Source: Anaerolineae bacterium
GTDB lineage: Bacteria > Chloroflexota > Anaerolineae > 4572-78 > J111
DNA: 64,000 nucleotides
Direction of reading: 5' to 3'
NCBI GenBank assembly: GCA_022071955.1
Contig: JAJVIM010000008.1
Span: 58,134-122,133 of the forward strand
Positions within the stretch are counted from its first letter, which is position 1, and each line of letters begins with the position of its first letter. The position numbers were made by a program, and so were the translations under genes. Shown piece by piece: positions 1 through 7,922 of this stretch. The notes under the pieces were generated by a model, which did no database searches, had not been told where the DNA came from, and saw only the letters and a program-made list of their open reading frames with translations.

Positions 1-670
1 CGGCCAACCCCCGGTTAATCTCCTGATAGTTGCGCCCATTGCCTACAGTGTAGCAACCCGGCCATTTATCCGGCCAGCCGTGCGGGTCAATCACCACCAC
101 TTTGGACGTTTGGCGGCGACGGTTCACCAGCCATTGCAACAGGGTGGTTTTACCACTGCCCGATGCGCCCACAATTAAGCCGCGTTGCACACTGTCCAGA
201 GCGGTGAGCAGGTCAATGGGCGTGGGTTCGGGCAACAGGGTGGCAGTGCCGGGTAGAATTTGGGCGGTGGCAGTACGGGTTTGCGCTTGGGCGGCCAATT
301 TCATTTTGTGAATTTCAAGCTCCCAATCAGCCGGGGTATGTTGCGTGCCATTCACGTATAAGGCCGGGGTGCCGGTCAGATTGCGCCAAACAGCGCGCTT
401 ATCGGTATCCCTGACCCAAGTCTCGCCGTTGTCGGTGATGGTCAACACGTGGGCTTGCTTTTCGGCCTCAATCCGGGCGGCACGTAACATCTTGATTCTT
501 TCGGCCAAAATCCAGCCCCCAAAAAAGCCAGCACCGATAGTTGCAAGCGCCAGCCCACCGGCCAGCACATAGCCCACCGCTAAGAGGATAGCGGCCACTT
601 GGCTCCAAAACAGAGTCATCACCAGCGCGGCGAATAACCCACCGCCAATCAGCACGTTTACCCGCGTCAT
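1..670 (-). CDS. FtsK/HerA-like transfer ATPase with N-terminal membrane anchor (3' end beyond window)
   Basis: Reading leftwards from ATG at 670, the frame stays open to the window edge, so the C-terminal part is missing. Two hydrophobic segments (about residues 5-50) are followed by a charged stretch and a Walker A motif GASGSGKTT near residue 182, then VVVIDPHG, a likely strand after the P-loop. The 29575-30825 protein has the same N-terminal layout and phrases such as PADWE and LPEPT, so they are homologues in two related elements. It starts 4 nt inside the upstream small membrane gene. A DNA-translocating or transfer ATPase of an integrative element is the likely role; the family name is inferred from the P-loop, membrane anchor and neighbours. 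Confidence 0.7.
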   Translation of the reverse strand, partial: MTRVNVLIGGGLFAALVMTLFWSQVAAILLAVGYVLAGGLALATIGAGFFGGWILAERIKMLRAARIEAEKQAHVLTITDNGETWVRDTDKRAVWRNLTGTPALYVNGTQHTPADWELEIHKMKLAAQAQTRTATAQILPGTATLLPEPTPIDLLTALDSVQRGLIVGASGSGKTTLLQWLVNRRRQTSKVVVIDPHGWPDKWPGCYTVGNGRNYQEINRGLA

Positions 671-903
671 ATCCGCACCCCCAAGCCAAAAGCAACAGAC
701 CGCACCATGATGCTGAATAGTGTGAGCGTAAAGTCAGCGGCGGTGACAAAATCGGCGACAAAGAGGATAACCGGCTTTAGCAGCGTTACCAGCGCAAACA
801 GCAGACCAACCAGCACGGCGAGCGCATTGACCAATTCGGCAACGCGGGGAATATCAGTTTCTACCAGAACGGCAATGCGGGTTGTGTGCGCCAAAGTGGT
901 CAT
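667..903 (-). CDS. Small membrane protein of the transfer module
   Basis: A 78-residue protein with two hydrophobic stretches (about residues 22-52 and 56-75). Its last residues FGLGVRI are identical to those of the 80-residue protein at 30822-31064, which sits in the same position of the second element. It overlaps both neighbours by 4 nt (ATGA type), so translational coupling with the DUF2637-like protein and the ATPase is likely. I do not recognise a named family. The conserved C-terminus and conserved context suggest a structural partner of the ATPase in the membrane. Confidence 0.6.
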   Translation of the reverse strand: MTTLAHTTRIAVLVETDIPRVAELVNALAVLVGLLFALVTLLKPVILFVADFVTAADFTLTLFSIMVRSVAFGLGVRI

Positions 904-1658
904 TGCGGCACATGCCCGTTCAACGCCTTAATGTCGCGGGTGACTGTCCGCAAACTGACCTCCAACTCACCGGCGATGGCGGCTTTGTCATAACCGGCCC
1001 GGTGCAGGGCTAAAACCTGCTGCCGACGGGTGACAACTTTGTGATTTTTGGCTTGGTTGGCTTTGTCCAGCGCGACCAGATCACCGGGGACAAATCCCGC
1101 AACTTTGGGTTGTTGGCTGCCATTTGTCGCCAGTTTAGCCTGAGCGATAGCGTCATTCAGCCGCCGGAGGTTCTGCTCTTTGGCGTCAATCTGGCGGGTC
1201 AGCGTGTCCAGTTCGGCGCGAGCGGCATCAATTGCGATGTCCAGTTCGGCGCGGGTTTCCACGGCTACCTGTCGTTCCATAACCGTTCTGGCCTGATGGC
1301 GGAGAGCTTCGGTGGTCAGCAATAAACCCACCGGCGCAACGATGGCAACCAGCCAACCCAACAGGCTGGCCTGGGCGTGGGCCAAGTTGAAAATGACCGT
1401 TGCCAGCGTGTAAGTTCCGACCAATCCGGCCCACAGCTTGATGCTTTGCCGGGTGAGTTGGGCTACTAATAACGCCAAAGTGAACACGACCAGCGGTCCA
1501 TCAATCAACAGCGGCCACACCCAACCTTTACCGGCGGGGATACCGTGTTGAATACCGGTGATGAATAGCGCGTCAAAAGACAACGTAAACGCCCCGGCAG
1601 CGATGGCAAACACGAGCGCAGCGACGGTAAAAGTGAGGGTTGAGATCAGTCGGGTCAT
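900..1658 (-). CDS. DUF2637/SpdB-like membrane protein with C-terminal HTH
   Basis: 252 residues. Four hydrophobic segments occupy about residues 5-125, with the layout of DUF2637-like (SpdB-like) spread proteins of actinobacterial conjugative elements. A coiled coil (about 130-175) follows, and a helix-turn-helix-like end contains DKAAIAGELEVSLRTVTRDI. The protein at 31061-31849 has the same membrane-coil-HTH arrangement. The gene overlaps the RHH gene upstream and the small membrane gene downstream by 4 nt each, so these genes form one tightly coupled operon. A role in element transfer or maintenance is inferred from the family resemblance and context. Confidence 0.65.
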   Translation of the reverse strand: MTRLISTLTFTVAALVFAIAAGAFTLSFDALFITGIQHGIPAGKGWVWPLLIDGPLVVFTLALLVAQLTRQSIKLWAGLVGTYTLATVIFNLAHAQASLLGWLVAIVAPVGLLLTTEALRHQARTVMERQVAVETRAELDIAIDAARAELDTLTRQIDAKEQNLRRLNDAIAQAKLATNGSQQPKVAGFVPGDLVALDKANQAKNHKVVTRRQQVLALHRAGYDKAAIAGELEVSLRTVTRDIKALNGHVPQ

Positions 1659-1897
1659 TGGGTTTTCCTTTGGGTTGCACCCTGACGAGTACTTGGGGGC
1701 AAATCTTGGGGAGTTGCCACGATGTCCGTATCAGGGGTAAAGCTCGATGTGGGTTGCTGTTGCCGGCGCTGGGCTTCGCGCATCAGAATTTGCCGGAGTT
1801 CAGCCGACACCGAACGGTCTGCCTCCCGCGCCCACACTTCAAGTGTCCGTTTAATATCAGTGGTTGCGACAAACGACAGGATGACCTGCTCATTCAT
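1655..1897 (-). CDS. Ribbon-helix-helix regulator, first gene of the transfer operon
   Basis: 80 residues. A short strand (VILSFVATTDIKRTLEVWA) is followed by SVSAELRQILMREAQRRQQQ, the pattern of Arc/MetJ-type RHH DNA-binding proteins. It is clearly related to the 32142-32324 protein, which has SLSATLRQILAREAERRQQQ in the same place. ATG at 1897 is preceded by GGAG with good spacing. A consensus promoter lies just upstream (1939-1967), so this is the promoter-proximal gene and probably autoregulates the operon. Confidence 0.7.
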   Translation of the reverse strand: MNEQVILSFVATTDIKRTLEVWAREADRSVSAELRQILMREAQRRQQQPTSSFTPDTDIVATPQDLPPSTRQGATQRKTQ

Positions 1898-1938
1898 TAG
1901 TTTATCTCCAACTGGGTATTTATATAAATTTAGGTATT

Positions 1939-1967
1939 ATTATAAATTAACTTCTAGTAGTTGTCAA
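1939..1967 (-). promoter_or_regulatory. Consensus sigma-70 promoter of the element-1 transfer operon
   Basis: On the minus strand TTGACA (1967-1962), a 17-bp spacer and TATAAT (1944-1939). Both hexamers match the consensus exactly. The element-2 operon has the same perfect promoter at 32378-32406. Confidence 0.85.
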
Positions 1968-2005
1968 TAGTTGCCGGTAAGAATAAACGTGATTACAATG
2001 GGCTA

Positions 2006-2350
2006 ATGAATGAATCACTCCAGGTTTGGGTATCCCAAGAACTTAAACGGCTCAACTGGTCACACGCGGAGTTAGCCGCAAAAGCGGGTGTATCACGAGC
2101 GCTCGTGTCGCGTACCCTACGCGGTGATATGTCTCCCAGTGCCGATTTTTGTATCAAGATAGCCTTTGCCTTAGATACCCCCCCCGAAACGGTTTTGAAG
2201 TTGGCGAATATTTTGCCTCCTGGCCCCCCGGCCTCACCAACCGACTCGCCAATCCTGCAAACCTTAGTTGCGCTTGCCCGAACTTTGCCCCTGGAACAGC
2301 AGGAACAGCTTTTGGCTTACTGCCACTTTTTGATTGGTCAATCCCGCTAA
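2006..2350 (+). CDS. XRE-family HTH regulator
   Basis: 114 residues from ATG at 2006, divergent from the RHH operon. The N-terminal 65 residues are an XRE helix-turn-helix: LNWSHAELAAKAGVSRALVSR, then a Ser/Asp-rich turn and DTPPETVLKLANILP. The C-terminal part ends with LPLEQQEQLLAYCHFL. The element-2 homologue at 32457-32804 has the same organisation. The upstream in-frame GTG/ATG candidates lie over the divergent promoter region, so 2006 is preferred. It probably regulates the excision or transfer genes of the element. Confidence 0.8.
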   Translation: MNESLQVWVSQELKRLNWSHAELAAKAGVSRALVSRTLRGDMSPSADFCIKIAFALDTPPETVLKLANILPPGPPASPTDSPILQTLVALARTLPLEQQEQLLAYCHFLIGQSR

Positions 2351-2432
2351 CATTTATCATTTTTACCAGCCGAATTATCCCTCACTTGTTCCGGCACCTT
2401 CGTAAACGGCTATTGTTGTTGACTGTGATTGT

Positions 2433-2466
2433 GGGGAGGACGATTCCTAGAGGAATCGTCCTCCCC
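2433..2466. terminator. Long hairpin between convergent genes
   Basis: Two 16-nt perfect arms (GGGGAGGACGATTCCT and its complement) with a 2-nt centre, between the convergent XRE gene and the 58-residue minus-strand gene. It has no clear T-run. Its core is one copy of the ATTCCTnnAGGAAT palindrome family. Confidence 0.5.
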
Positions 2467-2472
2467 AAAGGG

Positions 2473-2649
2473 TTAGTTAAACAGCCCCTGCTGTTTGGGA
2501 CCGTTTTCGGTCTGCTCCTTTTCATCTTTGTCAAGCAACCAGCGAACATAGGTCGACATATCGCGCCCACGTCCAGCGGCGAGGCGCTTGATGCGCTCAA
2601 TCTCGTGGGGACGCATCTGAATTTTGAACCAGGTGGGTGATGGTTTCAT
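2473..2649 (-). CDS. Small RHH-like protein
   Basis: 58 residues from ATG at 2649 with GGAG upstream (GGAGATTTTCAATG). It reads WFKIQMRPHEIERIKRLAAG, then RDMSTYVRWLL, the strand-helix-helix pattern of ribbon-helix-helix proteins, and ends in PKQQGLFN. A near-identical 58-residue gene with a TTG start is at 33139-33315 in the second element. Conservation across the two elements supports both as real genes. It lies downstream of the replication-like gene and may be a copy-number or partition regulator. Confidence 0.75.
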   Translation of the reverse strand: MKPSPTWFKIQMRPHEIERIKRLAAGRGRDMSTYVRWLLDKDEKEQTENGPKQQGLFN

Positions 2650-2753
2650 TGAAAATCTCCTATTGACTCAGAATGAATAATCCACTAAAAATGACGGGGG
2701 TGAATAAATCCCCGCGTTTAAGCTATTCCGGACTCGGCTGTCTGTATCGACGC

Positions 2754-2912
2754 TTACCACGATTTCTCTAGGAATAGGCGGCGATACCACGCCTCAAACC
2801 AGTCATTCAGCACCTTTTCAACTTCTGGCTGTTCCTGCCAATTGATGTTTCTCAAATCGGCATCCCCTAACCAGTCGTACAACTCTACCCTTCTTGCGTA
2901 CCTGTGTGGCAC
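2754..2912 (-). CDS. Small hypothetical protein after the replication gene
   Basis: 52 residues from a GTG start at 2912, with GGAGG five nt upstream. It begins VPHRYARRVELYDWLGDADL and is rich in Trp and charged residues. It starts 10 nt after the stop of the replication-like gene, so it is probably co-transcribed with it. I see no counterpart at the same place in element 2. Function unknown. Confidence 0.55.
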   Translation of the reverse strand: MPHRYARRVELYDWLGDADLRNINWQEQPEVEKVLNDWFEAWYRRLFLEKSW

Positions 2913-2921
2913 TATTGCCTC

Positions 2922-3992
2922 CTAAAAATATTGTTCCATGTCATCAAAAAATTCTTTTTTGCTGATATAATCGCCTGTATGGGTATCCAGCATCACCCCC
3001 GGCTGGTGAACTCGCCCATTGCCGGGACGTTCAGGTGGCTTTTCCTTTGGCGGATACTCCCCTCTTTTCCACAACTCGTAGTTGTCGCCGTGTGTAGCAA
3101 AAACCAAAAACGTGGCGAGCGTTTTGTACTCCCCCTTATTTTTGACTTCATCTGCACACACTTTAAGCCAGTCGCCGAAATTCACATCAACAGTGTTGGC
3201 TACATTCATCAAATCATCCATAGCCTTGCGCTCGCCCCCTTGAAGGTTCTTGGGGTTTCCCGCAACCCTTTGGCTAATGTACAGCCACAGCGGGTCTTTC
3301 TTGTTCCACTTGTACGGAATCTCGTCGCCGTTTTCGTCAAGCTGGACTCTGGTTAATTCCCCAAAGTAATTTGTGAAAAATTTCACGCTATTTTTTGCTT
3401 CTTCTTCTTCTTTGGGATTTACTACTGGTTTTTCTTGCTGGTTCTTCTTTGTTTCACCACGTGAAGGCTTGCCTTCATTGTATGAAGGCTGGCCTTCACT
3501 GTATGAAGGCTTCACTGTATGAAGGCTTTTTTCGGGAGGCAGTTCAATATTTGAAATTTCATCCAACCGGGCCAGCATATCCTCTACCGATTCAAACTTA
3601 AGAGTGCCGGATTTTTGCAGGGCTTTCCATTCAACCCGTAGTTTCAGGCTGTCGCCCAACGCTTCGCGCCAGAGGATATTAGCCCGCCATAAATCCGGCA
3701 CTTTTAAGTGCCAAACCATTTGACCGGAGGCCACCCGTTTTTGCTCCCCTTGCAGCAAACCCACGCTGAGTAGGTACGATCTGGACTGAGAGCATTGGCC
3801 GGCTGACATCATCGCCAGAGTCCCCAGGTCTTCTGTATTCACCCAACACTCGCCGGAATCCCCGGCGATCATCTTTACTGTGTCCCATAGGCTCTTATCG
3901 TAGACGTTACGACATAGCGCCCACACCAGTTGGGGGGTGATGGTGAAGTATTTGTGGTCACTGCTGTTGTCTTCAATGTACTGCTGAGTCAT
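2922..3992 (-). CDS. Putative replication initiator with internal iterons (element 1)
   Basis: 356 residues; ATG at 3992 preceded by GGAGCAACAGAAA. The first 120 residues look like a winged-helix module (TITPQLVWALCRNVYD, then DLGTLAMMSAGQCSQSRSYL). A low-complexity linker (about 160-200) contains three near-copies of a 7-residue unit of the type KPSYSEGQ. The second half has LWLYISQRVAGNPKNLQGGE, as in phage or plasmid DnaD-like replication proteins. The DNA of the linker forms 21-bp direct repeats. The element-2 gene 33400-34647 has the same layout (N-terminal module, repeat-bearing linker, C-terminal region) with different repeats. The replication role is inferred from the layout, iterons and leader; no catalytic motif was identified. 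Confidence 0.55.
   Translation of the reverse strand: MTQQYIEDNSSDHKYFTITPQLVWALCRNVYDKSLWDTVKMIAGDSGECWVNTEDLGTLAMMSAGQCSQSRSYLLSVGLLQGEQKRVASGQMVWHLKVPDLWRANILWREALGDSLKLRVEWKALQKSGTLKFESVEDMLARLDEISNIELPPEKSLHTVKPSYSEGQPSYNEGKPSRGETKKNQQEKPVVNPKEEEEAKNSVKFFTNYFGELTRVQLDENGDEIPYKWNKKDPLWLYISQRVAGNPKNLQGGERKAMDDLMNVANTVDVNFGDWLKVCADEVKNKGEYKTLATFLVFATHGDNYELWKRGEYPPKEKPPERPGNGRVHQPGVMLDTHTGDYISKKEFFDDMEQYF
3462..3526. repeat. Iteron-like direct repeats inside the replication gene
   Basis: TGAAGGC occurs at 3462, 3483, 3504 and 3520, that is at 21, 21 and 16 bp spacing. The first two units also contain GCCTTCA, giving short inverted repeats. The repeats encode the KPSYSEGQ-like 7-residue repeats. 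Confidence 0.7.
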
Positions 3993-4172
3993 TTTCTGTT
4001 GCTCCTATGTTTTGATAAATTCTTTCCTCATAGATTTCGGCTCCTTTCCCACGCTTTCTTTCAGTTGTTTCTTCGCTAACGGAGAAACCCTCCATAATTC
4101 GATATTACCATTTGCTTGCTGCGGACCACAGTTGCTTTGGGGGCGAAAAACCGGGCACCATTTTTTGTTAAA

Positions 4173-4417
4173 AAGTTTAAAATAAAAAACGCGCCTCAAA
4201 AAGGGTTAAGATTATGCCAATCCTAAATTTAATTTTTTGGGATTAACATAACGACATAACCGGTTTTTTTTTAGGCGCGTGCCGCGCAATCGTATTTGGG
4301 AATACGTTGCTGAGTTTGCGTTTCAAAAAAGTTTGTCGATGAGTCGACAGCGATTAGGTTGTTAAAGAACGGTTAATAATATGGCCTTATTTTAGCACAA
4401 ATGAGCTGATCGCGAAA
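4173..4417 (-). promoter_or_regulatory. Promoter and attenuator-like structured leader of the element-1 replication gene
   Basis: Minus-strand extended -10 TGC-TAAAAT (TAAAAT at 4394-4389) with a weak -35 TTTCGC (4417-4412), 17-bp spacer. About 110 nt downstream, arms at 4268-4280 and 4189-4202 (AGGCGCGT with A/T extension) form a long hairpin. It is followed by TTTTTTATTTTAAACTTT, a terminator-like U-run. No convincing gene lies in 4000-4190; a frame ending in MRKEFIKT before the replication gene is preceded by AAAGGAG and could be a leader peptide. The same arrangement recurs at 25180-25398 and 35450-35690. Confidence 0.55.
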
Positions 4418-4753
4418 GTGAAGGGGAATTTTCATATTTGAGGGTAAGAATTCTTAATAATGAGGGGGGAGGCGAAAGTTCTTGGAGTTTTGAGTGCATT
4501 TCTGAAAGCATCGCCTGTGCCATAACCGTAGCATGGCATGATGACCTTCGTCACTCCAAAAATAGTCACAATTGCTGCTGGTCAACAGTTTTCAAAAGTG
4601 GTAAAATGTGATTTGAAAAAATAAAACGCCCCGCCGAACCGGGGCTTCATTTTGCTGACCCGGCAACGCGCGCCGCAGCGGAAAATCGACGCGCTGCCAT
4701 GTCAGGCCTGCCGGCATTTTTTCATCCCCTACAATATGAACAGGAGAGCAACG
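4281..4753. other. Intergenic region, right side of element 1
   Basis: No gene is supported. It contains the leader promoter (4389-4417) and, at 4628-4653, a GCCCCG/CGGGGC hairpin followed by TTCATTTT that could be a weak plus-strand terminator. The element boundary probably lies here, but I found no direct repeat marking it. Confidence 0.4.
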
Positions 4754-5131
4754 ATGGGTATCCTTGACGGCTTATTGGGTAATGCCACCGAGGTTGATGT
4801 TAACAAGTTGGGCCAGGAGTATGCCGCCCTGCTGGTTGAGGGCGAGCAAATTGAGCGGGCGTTTCAACTGGTGCGGGATATGTTCCTGTTCACCAACAAA
4901 CGCTTCATTATGATTGACAAACAGGGGATGACCGGCAACAAGGTGGAGTACCACTCTATTCCCTACCGGGCCATCACCCATTTTGCCGTGGAAACCGCCG
5001 GCACCTTTGACCGCGACGCCGAGTTAAAAATATGGCTGTCCGGGATGCCTGCTCCAATTGAACGGCAACTTAAAAAGGGTATGGACATTATCGGCGTGCA
5101 AAAAACGTTGGCCCAGTACGTTTTAAAATAA
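4754..5131 (+). CDS. Bacterial PH-domain protein
   Basis: 125 residues from ATG at 4754, preceded by AGGAGAGCAACG. The sequence MGILDGLLGNATEVD, then FLFTNKRFIMIDKQGMTGNK, YHSIPYRAITHFAVE and a C-terminal helix, is typical of bacterial pleckstrin-homology (bPH, YvbH-like) proteins. These are small cytoplasmic domains of largely unknown function. It is 20 nt upstream of hsdM and on the same strand, so it may be co-transcribed with the restriction locus, but nothing ties it functionally to it. Confidence 0.8.
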   Translation: MGILDGLLGNATEVDVNKLGQEYAALLVEGEQIERAFQLVRDMFLFTNKRFIMIDKQGMTGNKVEYHSIPYRAITHFAVETAGTFDRDAELKIWLSGMPAPIERQLKKGMDIIGVQKTLAQYVLK

Positions 5132-5151
5132 CCCGCTACGGAGACACCCCC

Positions 5152-6669
5152 ATGCCCAACCCTAACGGCCAAATCAGCCAGGACGAAATCAACGGCATCC
5201 TGTGGAAAGCGTGCGACACCTTTCGCGGCACCATTGATCCCAGCGAGTACAAAAATTACATTTTGGTGATGCTCTTTGTCAAGTACATCTCCGATGTGTG
5301 GCAGGACCATTACGACGCCCTCAAACAGCAGCACGGCGACAACGAGGAGTTGATCCGCTTTAAGCTGCGCCACGAGCGCTTTGTGCTGCCCCCCGGCTGC
5401 CGCTTTGCCGACCTGTACGCCCAGCGCAACGCCGCCAGCCTGGGCGAGGTCATCAACAAGGCGCTGGAGCACATTGAGGACGCCAACAAGGAGAAGCTGG
5501 AGGGCGTTTTCCGCAATATTGACTTTAACAGCGAGGCGGCGCTGGGCCGCACCCGCCAGCGCAACGAGCGCCTGCAACACCTGCTTAACGATTTTGCCGA
5601 CCCCCGTCTTGACCTGCGCCCATCGCGGGTGGGCAATCTGGACATCATCGGCAACGCCTACGAATACCTGATTGGCAAGTTTGCCGCCGGGGCCGGCAAA
5701 AAGGCGGGCGAGTTTTACACCCCGCCGGAGGTGAGCATTTTGCTGGCCCGCCTGCTGAACCCCCAGCCCGGCGAGCGCATTTGCGACCCCGCCTGCGGCA
5801 GCGGCTCGCTGCTGATCAAATGCGCCCAGCAGGTGGGCGGCGACAATTACGCCCTGTACGCTCAGGAGGCCAACGGCGCGACCTGGGCGCTGGCGGTAAT
5901 GAATATGTTTTTGCACAACGTGAACGCCAGCCGCCAAAACATCCATTGGACGGATACCCTGCGCCACCCCACCCTGAAAGAGGGCGACAGCCTGATGCGC
6001 TTTAACGTGGTTACGGCCAACCCGCCCTTTAGCCTGGATAAGTGGGGCGCGGGCAGCGCCGCCGCCGACCCCTACCGGCGCTTTTGGCGCGGCGTGCCGC
6101 CCACCAGCAAGGGCGATTACGCCTTTATCAGCCATATGATTGAAACCACCTTTACCCAGCCGGAGCAAAACGGCCGGGTGGGGGTGATTGTGCCGCACGG
6201 GGTGCTGTTCCGCGGCAGCAGCGAGGGCAAAATACGGCAGCAGTTGGTGGATGAAAACCTGCTGGACGCGGTGATTGGCCTGCCGCCCAACCTCTTTTAC
6301 GGCACCGGCATCCCCGCCGCTATTCTGCTGTTTAAGCGCCACAAGGCCGGGCGCGATGTGCTGTTTATCGAAGCCAGCCGCGAGTTTGAGGCCGGCACCA
6401 ACCAGAACCAACTGCGTAAACAGGACCTCGACAAGATTGTGACGACCTACCGCGCCCGCCGCAGCGTGGACAAATACGCCTACCGCGCCGAGCTGGCCGA
6501 GATTGCCGCCAACGATTACAACCTGAACATCCCCCGCTACGTGGACACTTTTGAGGAAGAAGAGCCGGTTGACCTGCCCGCCGTGCAGGCCGAAATCGAC
6601 GAGTTGGAAACGCAGTTGACCGCCGTGGGCGCAAAGCTGCGCGGCTTTTTGCAGGAGTTGGGGCTGTGA
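5152..6669 (+). CDS. hsdM: Type I restriction-modification methyltransferase subunit
   Basis: 505 residues. It has the HsdM N-terminal helical domain (about 1-150), the SAM-binding motif I DPACGSGSLL near residue 215 and the catalytic NPPF motif near 289, as expected for N6-adenine methylation. The GEFYTP phrase at about 187 is also typical. The C-terminal tail is Glu-rich and helical and would contact HsdS. Its stop overlaps the start of hsdS by 4 nt. GC-rich codon usage contrasts with the AT-rich recognition domains of hsdS. Confidence 0.95.
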   Translation: MPNPNGQISQDEINGILWKACDTFRGTIDPSEYKNYILVMLFVKYISDVWQDHYDALKQQHGDNEELIRFKLRHERFVLPPGCRFADLYAQRNAASLGEVINKALEHIEDANKEKLEGVFRNIDFNSEAALGRTRQRNERLQHLLNDFADPRLDLRPSRVGNLDIIGNAYEYLIGKFAAGAGKKAGEFYTPPEVSILLARLLNPQPGERICDPACGSGSLLIKCAQQVGGDNYALYAQEANGATWALAVMNMFLHNVNASRQNIHWTDTLRHPTLKEGDSLMRFNVVTANPPFSLDKWGAGSAAADPYRRFWRGVPPTSKGDYAFISHMIETTFTQPEQNGRVGVIVPHGVLFRGSSEGKIRQQLVDENLLDAVIGLPPNLFYGTGIPAAILLFKRHKAGRDVLFIEASREFEAGTNQNQLRKQDLDKIVTTYRARRSVDKYAYRAELAEIAANDYNLNIPRYVDTFEEEEPVDLPAVQAEIDELETQLTAVGAKLRGFLQELGL

Positions 6670-7880
6670 AAACTCCCGAAAATTGGCGAATAGAAAAACT
6701 ATACGACTGCCTTGAAAAAATAATTGATTACCGCGGAAAGTCAACACCAAAAGATGATGATGGTGTTCCTTTGATTACAGCTCGTAATGTAAAGGAAGGT
6801 TATCTCGATTTTGCGACCCAAGAGTATATGAGTGTCGAAGATTATGAGAATTGGATGACGAGAGGACTACCAATTCCCGGTGACGTACTGTTTACTACAG
6901 AAGCCCCTCTTGGAAATGTTGCCCAATACCCAAATAGTGGAATTAATTACGCATTGGCTCAGAGACTTGTCACGTTACGGACTAACCAACAAATTTTGCT
7001 TCCGAAGTATTTAATGTACTACCTGCTATCCACCCGTGGAAGTCAAGAAGTTCAAATTAGAGCAACGGGATCAACTGCTACAGGTATTCGACAATCGGAA
7101 TTAAGAAAAGTACCTATCCCCCTTCCCCCCCTTGCCGAGCAGCGCCGCATTGCCGAAATCCTGGGCGTGTGGGACGACGCCATCAGCCTCACCCAGCGCC
7201 TCATCGAGGCCAAGCAGCGCCGCAAACAAGGGCTGATGCAGCGCCTGCTCACGGGATCGGTAAGGTTGCCGGGGTTCACCGGGGAGTGGCGGGAGGTTCG
7301 GTTGAAAAATTTGGGAAAAATCTCGTCAGGCGTCGGGTTTCCCGTGAACTATCAAGGAAAGAAAGACTTACCAATCTTGTTTGCGAAAGTTAGCGATATG
7401 AATCTAGAAGGTAACGAAAAATACCTTCAAAATGCTAATAACACAGTGGATGAAGAAATAATAAAAAATCTCAAGGCAAGTGTACTGAAACCTGGTACAT
7501 TAGTTTTTCCAAAAGTCGGGGCAACTCTTTTAACAAACAAGCGACGACTAATAATTAAACCAACAGCAGTAGATAACAACGTAATGGCAATTACTCCAAC
7601 AAAGGTTGACCCAGAATATTTATACTACTGGAGTTTAACATTTGATATGGCAAGATTAGTGCAATCTGGTGCATTACCATCTGTCAATGGTTCAGCCGTT
7701 GGTTCGGTAAAATTAACAGTTCCCCCCCTCCCCGAACAACGCGCCATCGCCGCGGTGCTGCAAACGGCGGATGAGGAAATGGGGCTGCTGGAGCGCAAGC
7801 TGTCGGCGCTGCGGGCGCAAAAGAAGGGCCTTATGCAAAAGCTGCTCACGGGGGAAGTGAGAGTCAAGGCGGAAGGATGA
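6666..7880 (+). CDS. hsdS: Type I restriction-modification specificity subunit
   Basis: 404 residues from a GTG start overlapping hsdM. Two target-recognition domains (about 1-150 and 210-350) are each followed by the conserved helix region: PPLAEQRRIAEIL with QGLMQRLLTG, and PPLPEQRAIAAVL with KGLMQKLLTGEV. The recognition domains are AT-rich while the conserved segments are GC-rich like hsdM, so the gene looks like a mosaic assembled by domain exchange. Both GC-rich segments begin at runs of seven C. It determines the bipartite DNA target for methylation and restriction. Confidence 0.93.
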   Translation: MKTPENWRIEKLYDCLEKIIDYRGKSTPKDDDGVPLITARNVKEGYLDFATQEYMSVEDYENWMTRGLPIPGDVLFTTEAPLGNVAQYPNSGINYALAQRLVTLRTNQQILLPKYLMYYLLSTRGSQEVQIRATGSTATGIRQSELRKVPIPLPPLAEQRRIAEILGVWDDAISLTQRLIEAKQRRKQGLMQRLLTGSVRLPGFTGEWREVRLKNLGKISSGVGFPVNYQGKKDLPILFAKVSDMNLEGNEKYLQNANNTVDEEIIKNLKASVLKPGTLVFPKVGATLLTNKRRLIIKPTAVDNNVMAITPTKVDPEYLYYWSLTFDMARLVQSGALPSVNGSAVGSVKLTVPPLPEQRAIAAVLQTADEEMGLLERKLSALRAQKKGLMQKLLTGEVRVKAEG

Positions 7881-7922
7881 GGGCTGAAGGATGAAAGTTT
7901 ATAAAAAAATGGAGGCAAAACC

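Noticed and set aside
4005..4199. 64-codon minus-strand frame before the replication gene
   Set aside because: Its only start lies inside the leader hairpin; there is no ribosome site except before the last eight codons. Treated as leader.
4963..6750. 595-codon open frame on the minus strand
   Set aside because: Lies opposite hsdM, low-complexity Ala/Gly/Val-rich composition, no ribosome site; a shadow of GC-rich codons on the other strand.
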